Source of the DNA: Begonia masoniana
Taxonomy: Eukaryota; Streptophyta; Magnoliopsida; Cucurbitales; Begoniaceae
Direction: 5' to 3'
DNA: 64,000 bases
Assembly: GCA_022432975.1 (NCBI GenBank)
Contig: CM039510.1
Location: 16,323,023 to 16,387,022, forward strand
In this document: piece by piece, positions 10,401 through 20,035 of the stretch
Layout of the letters: each line of letters starts with the position of its first letter
Numbering within the stretch: the stretch's first letter is position 1
Made by a program: the position numbers and the translations under genes
Notes under the pieces: generated by a model
What the model was told of the DNA's origin: nothing
What the model saw: the letters and a program-made list of their open reading frames with translations, nothing else
Database searches by the model: none

Positions 10401-10665
10401 TTTGTCCCTCGATTAACTTAATTGTTTTTTAAATGTTTTTTAACCTGTTTACATATTGGTTTTACTTGTTATTAAAATTGTTTTACATATTGGTTTACTT
10501 GTTATTTAAAATTGTTCCAAGATTCGTTTTAAACGATTTTCCTAACGAACCTCGATTTCAATTCCGATTTCGATTTCAGTTTAGGTTTCGTCTAAAGTAT
10601 AGTTAAAGTTTAAAAAAATATATAGTACGAAAAATCGGGTACAGTATTAGGGTCGTGAAAATTTA

Positions 10666-10678
10666 TGGTATCAAAGCC
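10666..10678 (+). promoter_or_regulatory. tRNA-Met primer-binding site
   Basis: TGGTATCAAAGCC, six bases after the LTR end, is complementary to the 3' end of initiator tRNA-Met apart from one change (usual form TGGTATCAGAGCC). Confidence 0.85.
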
Positions 10679-10828
10679 CCCAGGTTTTAAAATTGGTTCT
10701 GTAGACTGATCGACTGCACAGTCACTACGCGAACATTCTTCATCAACTGTAAGTACGTTTATAGCTTATTTGGTTTCTAGTTTCTTAGAATGTATTTGTT
10801 TTAACTTTTGTATAGGAATTTTATAAAT

Positions 10829-11040
10829 ATGGTTGCGTCCACGAAATGACCGAGATGACCGAGATGACACGATCAATACTCTCAAGGATTTTATCGCCCA
10901 GCAGTCTCAACATATGGAGCGTCAGGCTCAGTAAATGGAGAGACAGTCTCAACAGCTGGGTACCATGATAGACCGAGAGGGCATTAGAGCTCGAGAGACA
11001 GCTGCTTCTGGTAACCGTGGGATGGAGAGATTTCAAAAAC
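10829..11040 (+). pseudogene. Gag amino-terminal fragment, Gypsy
   Basis: After an ATG at 10829 and one inserted base, the frame encodes repeated RDDRD-type residues, TLKDFIAQQS, MERQ repeats and REGIRARETAA, then GMERFQKL, matching the gag start of element B at 34695-35138 on the other strand. A TAA lies at the fifth MERQ unit. The sequence breaks at 11040 and passes straight into an inverted LTR piece. No capsid core is present. Confidence 0.8.
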
Positions 11041-11602
11041 TATAGAATCATACCTAGGGTTAAGAAAGGAGAAAAAAACACGTAGAACGAGGAGAAACGG
11101 AGGAGAACAGAGGTCGGAATCGTTGATGGCATGAGAGGAAATCGCAAGGGAGAAAAATCACAGAGCTAACTGGCGTGGAAGGTGAAGGAAGAAGAGTGGT
11201 GATGTTTTAATTAAAAATTAACTTTACAAATTACCATTTTGTCTTCACAGTTAATTCTATTTTGTTTCGTCCTTTGTTTCGTAAATTGATCAACAATTCG
11301 GGTTCTCCAAATTTTCGTATTTCACCCTAAGCCAACTCATTATTTTGGATTTATTAAAACTGTCGTTTCGCAAATCGGAACCCCGTTTACTATTTTTACT
11401 AAACGTTATTTATATTACGAGAAACTTAATTACTCATAATATAGCGTTCTTACTCCGAAAATCTCGTAAATTCCTCAAAATTCCTATTAATCGTTAGGAT
11501 AGTAATAAACGCTTACCGTTTGCGAAACTGATTTGATTTGACATATTTACCAAAAATGCCACATATTAGAAATATGAAATTCCGTACAGGCCAGATATTA
11601 CA
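11041..11602 (-). mobile_element. Family 3 LTR fragment, minus strand
   Basis: The right edge on the minus strand reads TGTAATATCTGGCCTGTACG, the family 3 start. The fragment covers about the first 560 bases of the LTR and stops at CCTAG|GTATGATTCTATAG, a candidate donor-like site, where it abuts the gag fragment head to head. Confidence 0.8.
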
Positions 11603-11685
11603 TAACCCTAGGATCTTTATTAGACTTCCATAACATACTCTAATCTAAGGGCAACTCACGTTGAGGTAATTTCCCGGCTGTTACA
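11603..11685 (-). mobile_element. Short LTR end remnant, minus strand
   Basis: It reads TGTAACAGCCGGGAAATTAC on the minus strand, the beginning of another TGTAAC-type LTR, and then breaks off. Confidence 0.45.
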
Positions 11686-13049
11686 GTTGCTACACGGACA
11701 CAGACTCTGTGTGCTTGTCAGCCACTTACAAAAGAACTTATCAATTCTATGGGCTAGAAGACAAAGAATTAAAGGATCTTTTTTCTTAACTAAATCATAT
11801 AGCTACGTAGCTTTAGATGAAAAAAATGTACTCAAGTTGAAGGGATCAGCGAAAGAGAAGGTCACTCTTAGAATGGTTTCAGTAACAATACGCTGATCCG
11901 TCTCAAAGGCCCCATTGAAGCTAACTTCAGAATTGATTGGCACACTATGAACATCATAAAGAAAGACACTACGATCACGATTGGACTTAAGCAGGGGACA
12001 AAGAGGATACCTATATGGGACAAAAATGAAGAGAAATGGGTTGATACTGATCCAATTTAAATCATAGACTTGTCTTGCCATTGCTCATCAAACACTCAGA
12101 AATGAAGTAAGACAACAATAGACTTATAGGAAAAAGCATTCTCTTTCAAAAATTCTCTGAGATAGAGAGAAAATCAGATTCAGTGAAGAAAGATGAAGAA
12201 CATACAGAAGAAAAATCCACTACTACATTAGATGAGAAAACTCAGACAGACACGGAGAAGAAGAAGGAGAAAAGAAGGGCGGAGAAGAAGAAGCCATTTC
12301 TAGTTGGAACTAGCCTTCTTTCTCTTTGTAGTTGGGATAGCGGGCATGATTCTTAGATGTGGCTTCTAGACGAAGAGCTGAGGATAGAGGTAGAAATATT
12401 TTATGACTTCCCTTGAGCCTTTCCTTCCTGCACTGGGGAGACTTCTAAGCTTCTTTTCTTGGCGATGTAACTACGTGACTTTCTGGATGATGGATAGAGC
12501 AATAAGGAATGCATTCAAAGAGAATGTCATCCTTTCCTTCCTTCTCCATCGTACAAGACTTGTAGTTGACTAAGGATCTACTTGATTGAATTTGGATTCG
12601 AGTTTTCACTAATATGGGAAATGTATGGTTGATAGGGCTCTTTCCTACTCAATGTTTAGAAAGGAAGTTACCAGATGGATGTGAGTGAACGTAGTTTAAT
12701 GGTGCAAGCAGCAAGCAAGACAAGATCAAGTGTTGTGGTTTAATAAATCGAACGAATTGTTGCCGACACTTTTGTCACAGCCATCAAGCTAACAAGAAGA
12801 CGACTAAGCCTATTCACCCCACAAAGAGGTAGCCTTCGGGACTTTCTAACAAGGAAAACATATTCTCACCTCACCAAGGGGCAATAGGGAAGAGAGAGCA
12901 AGAAAAGTCAAGAACAATAGAGCATAAGTTATATAGCTACATTCTACTTCCCAGTTCTTTTACTAGCTAGCCTACGGCACCTGAGCATCCGCATGACGTT
13001 CTCATATGATCCTGCGATGGGGCTTAGGTAGTTTTCTAGAATGGTAACA
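11686..13049. other. Non-coding stretch without LTR features; origin unknown, possibly organellar
   Basis: About 1.36 kb of mixed-composition DNA unlike the AT-rich LTRs around it. The longest frames (11803-12081 minus, 92 residues; 11687-11896 plus, 69 residues) match nothing I recognise. The texture, with many short purine and pyrimidine runs and a balanced base composition, resembles plant mitochondrial intergenic DNA, and a mitochondrial-type polymerase relic and plastid relics lie nearby. This is a weak impression only. Confidence 0.3.
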
Positions 13050-13310
13050 TGTAGCGACCCTTACCCGTATCCTAATTTTCCATATTATTTTTTTTTATCC
13101 TACAGTTTAAGCGGAACTTAAACTAAAATCGAAATCGTTAACATTGTTTGGAAAATCATTTAAATCTAAGTTGTTAAACTATTTAAACAAATTACAAACA
13201 ATTTAAATAAAACAATTAAAATCAATTAAATTCATCGGCCAAGCTTGGAGGGCAGAAGGGACACTTGGAGACACTATTTGCTCGGCGTTGTCCAAACGAC
13301 CGCTATTACC
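13050..13310 (-). mobile_element. Family 3 LTR end fragment, minus strand
   Basis: It begins TGTAGCGACCCTTACCCG, as does the solo LTR at 15971, and shares the following TTTTTTTTATCCTA...GAACTTAAACTAAAATCGAAA stretch. It ends after about 260 bases at the junction with pol sequence. Confidence 0.8.
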
Positions 13311-13334
13311 AAACACAGAAGAAGCTCAGCCTAG

Positions 13335-13570
13335 AGGTGGCAATACTTTTTGGCTGAGTTTGATATGTGTATCGAGTATAAGCCAGGACATCTAGTGGCT
13401 GATGCGTTAAGTCGGAAAGCAAAACTTGTGAGCTTGAAGCTACAGGACTGATGTGAGCAAGTTGGAGCATCATTTCTGATAGGATCAAAGAAGGTCTACA
13501 ATATGATGCAGTCGCTAGGAGCCTACTACCCCCAAAGCTCGATAGATCTACTTGCAAGAGAAAGAGGCCA
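13335..13570 (+). pseudogene. Gypsy pol fragment: RNase H end
   Basis: The frame from 13335 reads RWQYFLAEFDMCIEYKPG and then VADALSRKA, the hallmark end of the Ty3/Gypsy RNase H domain, where ADALSR is near-universal. TGA follows at 13449. In another frame RIKEGLQYDAVARSLL (about 13480-13530) matches the linker between RNase H and integrase. The active-site residues of RNase H lie upstream and are not here. The fragment has no LTR of its own at either end. Confidence 0.88.
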
Positions 13571-13904
13571 TTAGCCACAAAACTGTGCTAAGATCTCAAA
13601 AGAAAGAAGAGGATTGAATCTGTGTCCCTTATGATACTTGGCACAAAGCCATGGGGGAAAAGAAATCGGATCTACACTCTCTAAAGACGAAGGCTCAAAT
13701 AGGATATATCAACAAGATGCGAACAGGTTTTTTGACAACGACTTCACACTTGGGCACTCAAGTGCTTGAAGGAGAAAGAAAGAGAAGCTCTCAGTAGGAT
13801 AAGGAGGAGATTCAATCCACAAGAACCCAAAGGACAAAGACAAGGTAGCAAGGACCTAAAATTTGTTCTTCTTCTTCCCCAAAATATATATCAGCTAGCT
13901 TCTG
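13571..13904. other. Unassigned spacer
   Basis: No recognisable coding or LTR sequence. It separates the pol fragment from plastid ycf1 sequence. Confidence 0.3.
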
Positions 13905-14394
13905 ACATACTAATGAAATGAATTAGAATCTTATTGTTGCATCGAAACATAGAAATGTTGACTAATCTGAATAAGAATTCAATAATTGAAAAATTTGATT
14001 ATTCATGAATACACCTAAAGGGTATAGGTAATGCTAAGATTACGCATTGAGTTTCTAGCCATAATCAAAAAAGTGTTTGTGATTGTTCCAGAAGAAATGA
14101 AACAAAAGATACGGTAGAGCTAGGACAGTTATTGTATGAGGTCTACCCAATGCTAGATGCATTGGCGCGTAATAGATGGATATGAACATCATGACTCGTA
14201 ATCAAACTTGTTGTTGCTGAGACTTTCTTCTCGGTTCCTTCTTCGATAACCCGAGCTCTGAGAAGGAAGAGATAAGAGGGCCCTATGGAAAATGTTGTTA
14301 GAAATCCATAGTAGAGTCCGACCACAACGACCAAATTTCTTATCTTCATGCATAAGAATACTAGATTACCTAGTATAAAAGATTAGAAAATCAT
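13905..14394 (-). pseudogene. ycf1: Plastid ycf1 amino-terminal relic (nuclear or mitochondrial copy)
   Basis: Read on the minus strand from an ATG at 14394, the frame gives [37 protein letters not shown] and [12 protein letters not shown], the first membrane segments of Ycf1/Tic214, the large plastid inner-envelope protein linked to protein import. Further on are [32 protein letters not shown] and, after breaks, RLVNISMFRCNNK. An in-frame TAG near the start, deletions and frameshifts show it is dead. It covers only about the first 200 of some 1,800 codons. A trnN piece lies upstream in the same relative orientation as in the plastid inverted repeat. Confidence 0.92.
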
Positions 14395-14715
14395 CACAAA
14401 CCTACCCTTTTCTTTTCTATTGCAATTTCTATATTAATTATATTAAGATTTTCTAATCTTTCCATCTATATAGAAATAGAAATAGATAGACTAGAAACGA
14501 CATCTCTTATCTCAATGACACCACAAGGATATTCAAGATATTAAATGAATGGAATTGGGATATAGATGGAATCTAATGAAATAGAGCCACTTTGAGGTTC
14601 TCTATCAAATGAGGCATGGAAGGCGAAGAAGTTTCGGGAGTGACGAAGGACTAGCTCATATTGGTGATGGGTTGAGAACGGGAATTTCATTCTATGAGAT
14701 CTAATTTCTTGTTGT

Positions 14716-14745
14716 TCCTCAGTAGCTCAATGGTAGAGTGGTCGG
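14716..14745 (+). pseudogene. trnN-GUU: Plastid trnN-GUU 5' fragment
   Basis: TCCTCAGTAGCTCAATGGTA followed by GAGTGGTCGG matches the acceptor and D-arm half of plastid tRNA-Asn with two changes. The anticodon and 3' half are replaced by unrelated sequence. In plastid genomes trnN lies just beyond the 5' end of ycf1 on the opposite strand, exactly as here. Confidence 0.85.
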
Positions 14746-15965
14746 GAATGCCCTTACTTAAAAACAGGGAGCAGATTCAAGAACACGATTCTTGCAAAGA
14801 GAAAGCGTTGGCCGACACTTGAGTCTAGGTCTAGATTTGCTCTTTCTTCCTATATTAACACAAAAAAGAGTCATAGCCATAGAAAATCAAACTAGGATCA
14901 GAAGTCACCTCCAGTGCTTGGTTCATCAACTAGTTTGATTCAAAGCAAGACAAATAAGCCTAGGACGTTAGTAAATAGGGATGAAAATGATAAGATGAAA
15001 AGTGCAAGAAATGTAGATGGAAATGGAATACCCATGGTGGACCTGGGAGCTATCTTACGTGTCCTCTTGGGTGCACATTTTCTCGGAGGAAAATTATCAC
15101 AGTAGGCCTAGGTTTCTTCCTCGAACCTTAAACTCGCAAGAGAGAAAAAGGTGAGTGAAAGCTTAAGAGTTCACCTAGCAACTAGAGGGCTAGGGGAACA
15201 ATGGAGGACCGCTGCAGTTGATTAGAAAATTGAGGAATATCCGAAGGTCTTCTAACACGTCGGTTAGGGAAAGAAAATTCTCATAAAATGGCAAAAAGTT
15301 GTTTACAAATACCAATGCTATGCTTAAATAGAAAATCCTAGGGTGGATGATTAGGGTTTGGCAAATGGAAGAGTGGATGTGAGCCATTGGATGAGAAGAT
15401 GATCAATGGTAAAGAGGGGCAAGCTATGCGCGCGTAGCTGATTAGAGGAGTGCTGCCAGTACACCAATCGAGCTGTCTGGGTTGCTGCTGAGCGCGCGCC
15501 ATTAGTGGTCCAGATGGCTATCCACGCGCGCCCCAGCTGATGGTCGAGATCTGCCCGTATGCGCTCATCCTGCAGCGTCGGTGAAATTAGTTGCGTGCCA
15601 TCCAGGGATACGCTGGCGATCCATGTGCGCACATCTAATGGTGCCTGATGATGCTGCCCGCGCACCTACCAGCTGTTGCATGCTGCTGCTCGCACGCGCG
15701 CCAGATCAAAGAACCAGATGCCTCTTGTGCGCCTCATCCGATGGTTGAAAGGCCATGCCTGTGCGCGCCAATCAGACGCTCTAGTTTTGATTAGCGACCA
15801 TCCTTGATCAACGGCTGGGTTTGTGCCATGTCATTGAGCCATGTTGCACCTTGAAATGTACCTTGCAAAGTCATACCTGGAATTGGGCTTCTCCTTTGGG
15901 CCAAGTCTCCATTTGAGTCCATTTTGATGAAGGGTTTTTCTCCTTTGATGGCTTAGTCTTCAACC
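14746..15965. other. Non-coding stretch, unassigned
   Basis: It holds a 63-residue frame (14914-15105) ending LGAILRVLLGAHFLGG that I do not recognise, and from about 15420 to 15780 a GCGCGC-rich tract without clear repeats. The sequence immediately left of the solo LTR continues on its far side at 18508. Confidence 0.3.
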
Positions 15966-15970
15966 CCTCA
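15966..15970. repeat. Target-site duplication CCTCA (left)
   Basis: CCTCA directly precedes the solo LTR and recurs exactly at 18508-18512. Confidence 0.92.
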
Positions 15971-16199
15971 TGTAGCGACCCTAATACTGTACCCAATTTC
16001 CCGTACATATTTATTTACGTATTATTTTTTTTATCCTATATAACTTTAAACGAACTCTCAGCGGAATTTGAGTAAAAGTCAGAATCGTTAATACCGTTCG
16101 AAAGCTATTTTTAGAACCACTTAATTTCAACTTCAAAAACCATATAAATAAAACTTAAAACCATTTAATTAAAACAATAAAATTAAATTAAAAACCAAT

Positions 16200-16420
16200 C
16201 GCGGAGCAGAAAGGGGCGATCACCCCTAAAAGAAGGAGCGATCGATAGCCCAAAAAGGGGCGATCGATTGCCTAGGTGGCGATTGGATCGCCACAACGCT
16301 CAAGAATTTTTCTAGAGCGTGGCGATCGGGAGGCGATCGCGTCGCCTCCACTGGCGATCGTGCCATAGCAAGGGGCGATCGATCGCCAGGACAGGCGACC
16401 AATCGCCACCCCCACTGCCT
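16200..16420 (-). repeat. GCGATCGATCGC hairpin cluster, LTR 3a
   Basis: At least eight GGCGA/TCGCC words form overlapping palindromes, among them GGCGATCGATTGCC, GGCGATTGGATCGCC and GGGGCGATCGATCGCC. It lies within 450 bases of the LTR terminus, as in copies 3b and 3c. Confidence 0.85.
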
Positions 16421-16925
16421 CCCTTCCTTTTTCTCTCGCCATCTTCTTCTCTATTCCTCTTCCCCTGCTTCTCTATACTCCTAACATTGCACTCACCATT
16501 TCATCAATAACAACCATACATTCCGACACAAACTCACTGGAAACTTCGCCCAAAACCACGACTCAAAACGTATTTAAAATGCGATCAATTTTCATGAAAA
16601 CGAACTGCGTGGATATGTTTGAAACCTAAACAAATCCACCTATTTGAAATCAAACAAAAGGTTATAAAATCAATTTCCAAAACATTTCCAAACATCAATA
16701 CATAACCTATCCAGATCCAAACATCCTATAATGTTCTATCTTTACAATTAAACTATCTATTCCACCGTTAACCCGACAATTCCCAATAACCCTCAAAACA
16801 TCTAACCATGAGTCCCACGGGTCAAAATGCGCCTCGACTGTGCCAGCACACTCCCGCAACAATCCTCCGCCAACAGCATCACTCCTCTAGTGGAGGGATC
16901 TCGTCCTCACCTATGTCGAAGTCAC

Positions 16926-17576
16926 CTACACCATACAGACACCTATGAGATAAAATCTCAGCAAGTTCTAGTAAATGTACATGCATGTTATGCATATGAG
17001 TTCAGAAATCATGCAGTATTTTCTTTATCTTTACTCTGTGGGTGTCACCGAGATCTCAGCCTCCTAACCGGAGAGAGCACATCCAGCGGTCGGACTACTC
17101 TTTCCAGCTAGACGGGGGGGGGGGGGGTACACGTTACAACACGTACAGCCGTGCCTGAGCCCTATCTCGCATGACCCTGTAACTGTATAACTGTATGAGT
17201 ATGCAGTAGATGTGGTATTGTGACAAACCCGTAATCGGTCTCCACAATACGGTCGTGCCCCTCTACAGGCCACATCGCCATTTTCTTTTAAAACATCATG
17301 CGGAAATCATTTTCTATGTTCTTTTTAAAACACGTGATGTGTGAACAGTTCAATATGACAGAAAGTAAACAACATACGGGGCATACCATCAAAACACAAC
17401 ATCAACCTATAAAACGATCGAACCCTAACTACCCAACCAAAGCGATTAAATAAACACGTCACCAAAACTCCTCGAGACGACCTCGACGTACGGTGTAGGC
17501 CAAACGGCTAGAGAAGATCACGAGAACTTACCTCGTGTCCGTTGCAGCTCAAGCTCCGTCCACGAGCGTTGTTTGT
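16926..17576 (-). other. Candidate LTR exon (17532-17576) and intron (16926-17531)
   Basis: On the minus strand TTCTGCCTCAG precedes a 45-base segment ending GGACACGAG, followed by the perfect donor GTAAGT; 606 bases on stands GTATGGTGTAG|GTGAC. Confidence 0.5.
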
Positions 17577-18507
17577 CTGAGGCAGAACACAACATCGACG
17601 TTAAAACTAATTAAGCTTCTAACCGTCAAATAACAAAACCTTAACTAAAGAAATTCCTAAAAGTTCTAACTTAACTAATCGAAGCATTTAAACCACCAAT
17701 TAGTGTTCGATAGTTCAAAATCACAATTAACGAGTTTTTCTAAAAACCCGAAAATTCACAAATTTTAACTTTTTCCAAAAATCAATTTAACTTCGTCCAA
17801 TAACGTCCAATACGTTCACTATCTCCTTAATTACGGCAAATCTATAAATTTCGAACCCTAAATCGCATTTTTAAACAAAACCCTAATTGTTCAAACTCCG
17901 TAAAAATCGAAGTAAACGCTCTAAGATCATAGATTCATACCTAAGGCATCGATTGGGGAAGGAAACGTGAAGGAGCGGCGTTGATCGGAGGAGGAATCGG
18001 CGTCGGTCGAGGGAGAACCGTTGGCGTGCGTGAGGGAGAAATAACCAGAGAGCTTTTCTGGTTCGTGGAGCAGAGAAGAAATGAGGGAGGAGAGAAAAGA
18101 AATCTGTTTTTTATTAATTTGATTTGCAAATTTACCTTTTTGCCCATTTTACTTATTTTCTATTTGTTTCGTTCTTTATTTCGTTAATTTGCTAAGGATT
18201 CGGGTTCTCCAAATTTCCTTATTTCACCAATAACTCCGACTTATTATTTGGGTTCTATTAAAACTGTCCATTCGCAAAACGGATCTCGTTTACTATTTTT
18301 ACTAAAACGTCCTTTATATTTCGAGAAACTTAATTACTCGAAATATAGCGTTATTACTCCAAAAATTCTCGTAAATTTCTTAAAATTCTTATTAATCGTT
18401 AGGATTATAATGAAGTTCTCTTTTTGCAAAACAGACTTGATTTGGCATATTCACAAAAATGCCATAGTATAATATAATATTAATATCCCGTAAAACCGGG
18501 TATTACA

Positions 18508-18512
18508 CCTCA
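18508..18512. repeat. Target-site duplication CCTCA (right)
   Basis: It matches 15966-15970 exactly and directly follows the LTR end TATTACA. Confidence 0.92.
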
Positions 18513-19030
18513 TCCACCATCATACATCTAGTCCTAACCAACAATTTAATGCATGATGCAATTATAAATAGTTCATACAAAAAAGGCTAGAGGTTGCCAA
18601 TAAAAGTTCAAAACAAAATTTACAATATTTCATGGGCTGGGAAGACAAATCCCATGGGCCAAATGATGAATCCCTCCAAGTACTCCAAGTGAGGTCTTCA
18701 ACAAGATCAACTCCTGCATCAAAAGGAAAAGTTAATTCATCAGTAAAAATGCTAAGTAGATTATGGGCCTCAGACTGTGATCCAGTATGAGGCCTCCTTG
18801 GCATGTCATTCCTTGTATGTCACAGGCACAAGTGAGAGTGCAAAAGTTAACCACATCCCGCTTCTGTGGGTTTTGAGTTAACCTGATGATACTTAGGACA
18901 CTCTAGAGCCAGCTATGGATGTCCAGCACTTGGCCCCCTGAAAAAGAAAGGAAAGGAAGGTTTCAATTGACTACATGAGGTAGCAGATACACATAAAAAA
19001 AAGAGATGAGGAAAAATTGTTCTAATGAAC
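18513..19030. other. Non-coding stretch, unassigned
   Basis: It continues the sequence interrupted at 15970. The 80-residue minus frame at 18562-18804 matches nothing I know. I see no LTR ends or RNA genes. Confidence 0.3.
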
Positions 19031-19189
19031 CTTATCTTCTACCTCTTGGGGGGATTGACCCCTGATAGACGATCTAAGCCCTTATTCATTTATTACTATT
19101 CGTTATTATCTTTCTTATTATTACCAAATCAAATGACTGCAGATAGGTAACAGGATGAATCTGCTCTTATAAATTGAAAAATTCTAGAA

Positions 19190-19442
19190 ATTCTTGTTCT
19201 GATCTACAATTTCAAAGAATTGAAACGCAAAAGTTGAAGAATTCTCTGTAGTGGAACAAATCTCTCTTCCTTTCCCCCTCGAATAATTCTTCTTTTGAAT
19301 TTGCAAAGGAATGTTATTACGTTGTCTTAAGCGATGCACTAATCCTTTGAATCCGGTACCAATGCCCTCCTAAGACAACATTTTCTTTCGGACCTTTCAG
19401 CGGAGCAATTTCTTGAAAACTTGCTTCGGATATGAAACTTGC
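19190..19442 (-). pseudogene. rpoC2: Plastid rpoC2 3' relic
   Basis: The minus frame gives FISEASFQE, then KENVVLGG, the highly conserved end of the plastid RNA polymerase beta'' subunit. Between them about 15 codons are lost. After a frameshift the match continues as IGTGFKGLVHRLRQ and NNIPLQIQKKN, close to the usual carboxyl end. The stretch 19040-19190 may be the adjoining rpoC2-rps2 spacer. The plastid neighbours rps2 and atpI are found some 35 kb away on the other strand, so this is a separate insertion or a rearranged piece. Confidence 0.88.
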
Positions 19443-19543
19443 ATATTCGCATGCTTCTTTATTTTTTTTTTTTTTTTTTGTTTCCAAGAATATAAGCTCG
19501 TTAATAATCGGTTTTCTTCCAAAGCACGTTCCGCTCACAAGAC
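19443..19543. other. Sequence at contig edge, T-run
   Basis: An 18-base T run with one break (19459-19480) and unassigned sequence lead up to the gap; low complexity may have ended the contig. Confidence 0.5.
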
Positions 19544-19643
19544 NNNNNNNNNNNNNNNNNNNNNNNNNNNNNNNNNNNNNNNNNNNNNNNNNNNNNNNNN
19601 NNNNNNNNNNNNNNNNNNNNNNNNNNNNNNNNNNNNNNNNNNN
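19544..19643. other. Assembly gap, 100 N
   Basis: Exactly 100 N, the conventional placeholder for a scaffold gap of unknown size. Sequences on either side should not be assumed adjacent. Confidence 0.99.
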
Positions 19644-20035
19644 AATTGGTCTTAGGTGTCGTTAAAAAGATTGGTGGAAACATATTTGAAAATCATATTT
19701 TTGAAATAAATTATTTTTGGGCCATTATCTGTGCGCGCTCTCGGCGCTCGCGTCGCCCAGACAGCGCGGGCACCAGACGCACAGCATCGCGCGCAGGAGA
19801 GGCGATCGATTGAACGGCGACTAGCATCAATCGATCGGCTGACTCTTTACCGCGATCAACAAAATTCCCGAGCAATCATCGATCAGTCGCCCCCAGCGAC
19901 GATCGATCAGCTGGGAGCTGCGTGCCCCAGCCCCACCTGCGCACCTCTAGCGCTGCACTCCGCACCTACTTCACCTTTTTTCCCACTTTTTCCACTTTTC
20001 TTTACTTCCTTCACCAACATTTCACCTATAAAAGG
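19644..20035 (-). mobile_element. Family 2 LTR terminal-part fragment, minus strand
   Basis: AACATATTTGAAAATCAT and the GCGC-rich, CGATCGAT-rich tract that follows resemble the terminal part of the minus-strand family 2 LTRs at 4723 and 49245. It meets a plus-strand family 2 LTR near 20035, making an inverted junction close to the scaffold gap. Confidence 0.6.

Larger units (their letters stand above)
8198..10660 (+). mobile_element. Family 3 LTR (copy 3c)
   Basis: It starts TATAATATCCGGCCTGTACG (normally TGTAATATCCGG) and ends TTAGGGTCGTGAAA (normally GTCACA), so both termini are slightly damaged. It has a polypurine tract on its left and a primer-binding site with gag on its right, which is a 3' LTR and a 5' LTR context at once. 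Inside are a candidate 45-base exon (9135-9179), candidate intron (9180-9767), the block ATCCACGCAGTTTATTTTC (about 10061) and a hairpin cluster (10265-10400). Confidence 0.85.
15971..18507 (-). mobile_element. Solo LTR, family 3 (copy 3a), 2.5 kb, minus strand
   Basis: On the minus strand it runs from TGTAATACCCGG to TTAGGGTCGCTACA and is flanked by a perfect CCTCA duplication, so it is a genuine insertion reduced to one LTR by recombination. It holds a hairpin cluster (16200-16420), the block ATCCACGCAGTTCGTTTTC on the minus strand (about 16595-16613), a candidate intron (16926-17531), a 45-base candidate exon (17532-17576) and a G-run at 17116-17126. The short frames within it are chance. 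Confidence 0.95.

Noticed and set aside
14143..14349. Minus-strand frame read as an independent small membrane protein
   Set aside because: It is the ycf1 amino-terminal region; the plastid start lies further upstream at 14394 with a stop between.
16200..16420. GCGATCGC-rich tract resembling bacterial or cyanobacterial HIP1 sites
   Set aside because: HIP1 (GCGATCGC) marks cyanobacterial genomes, but here the words are confined to short clusters near Gypsy LTR ends in otherwise AT-rich plant DNA.
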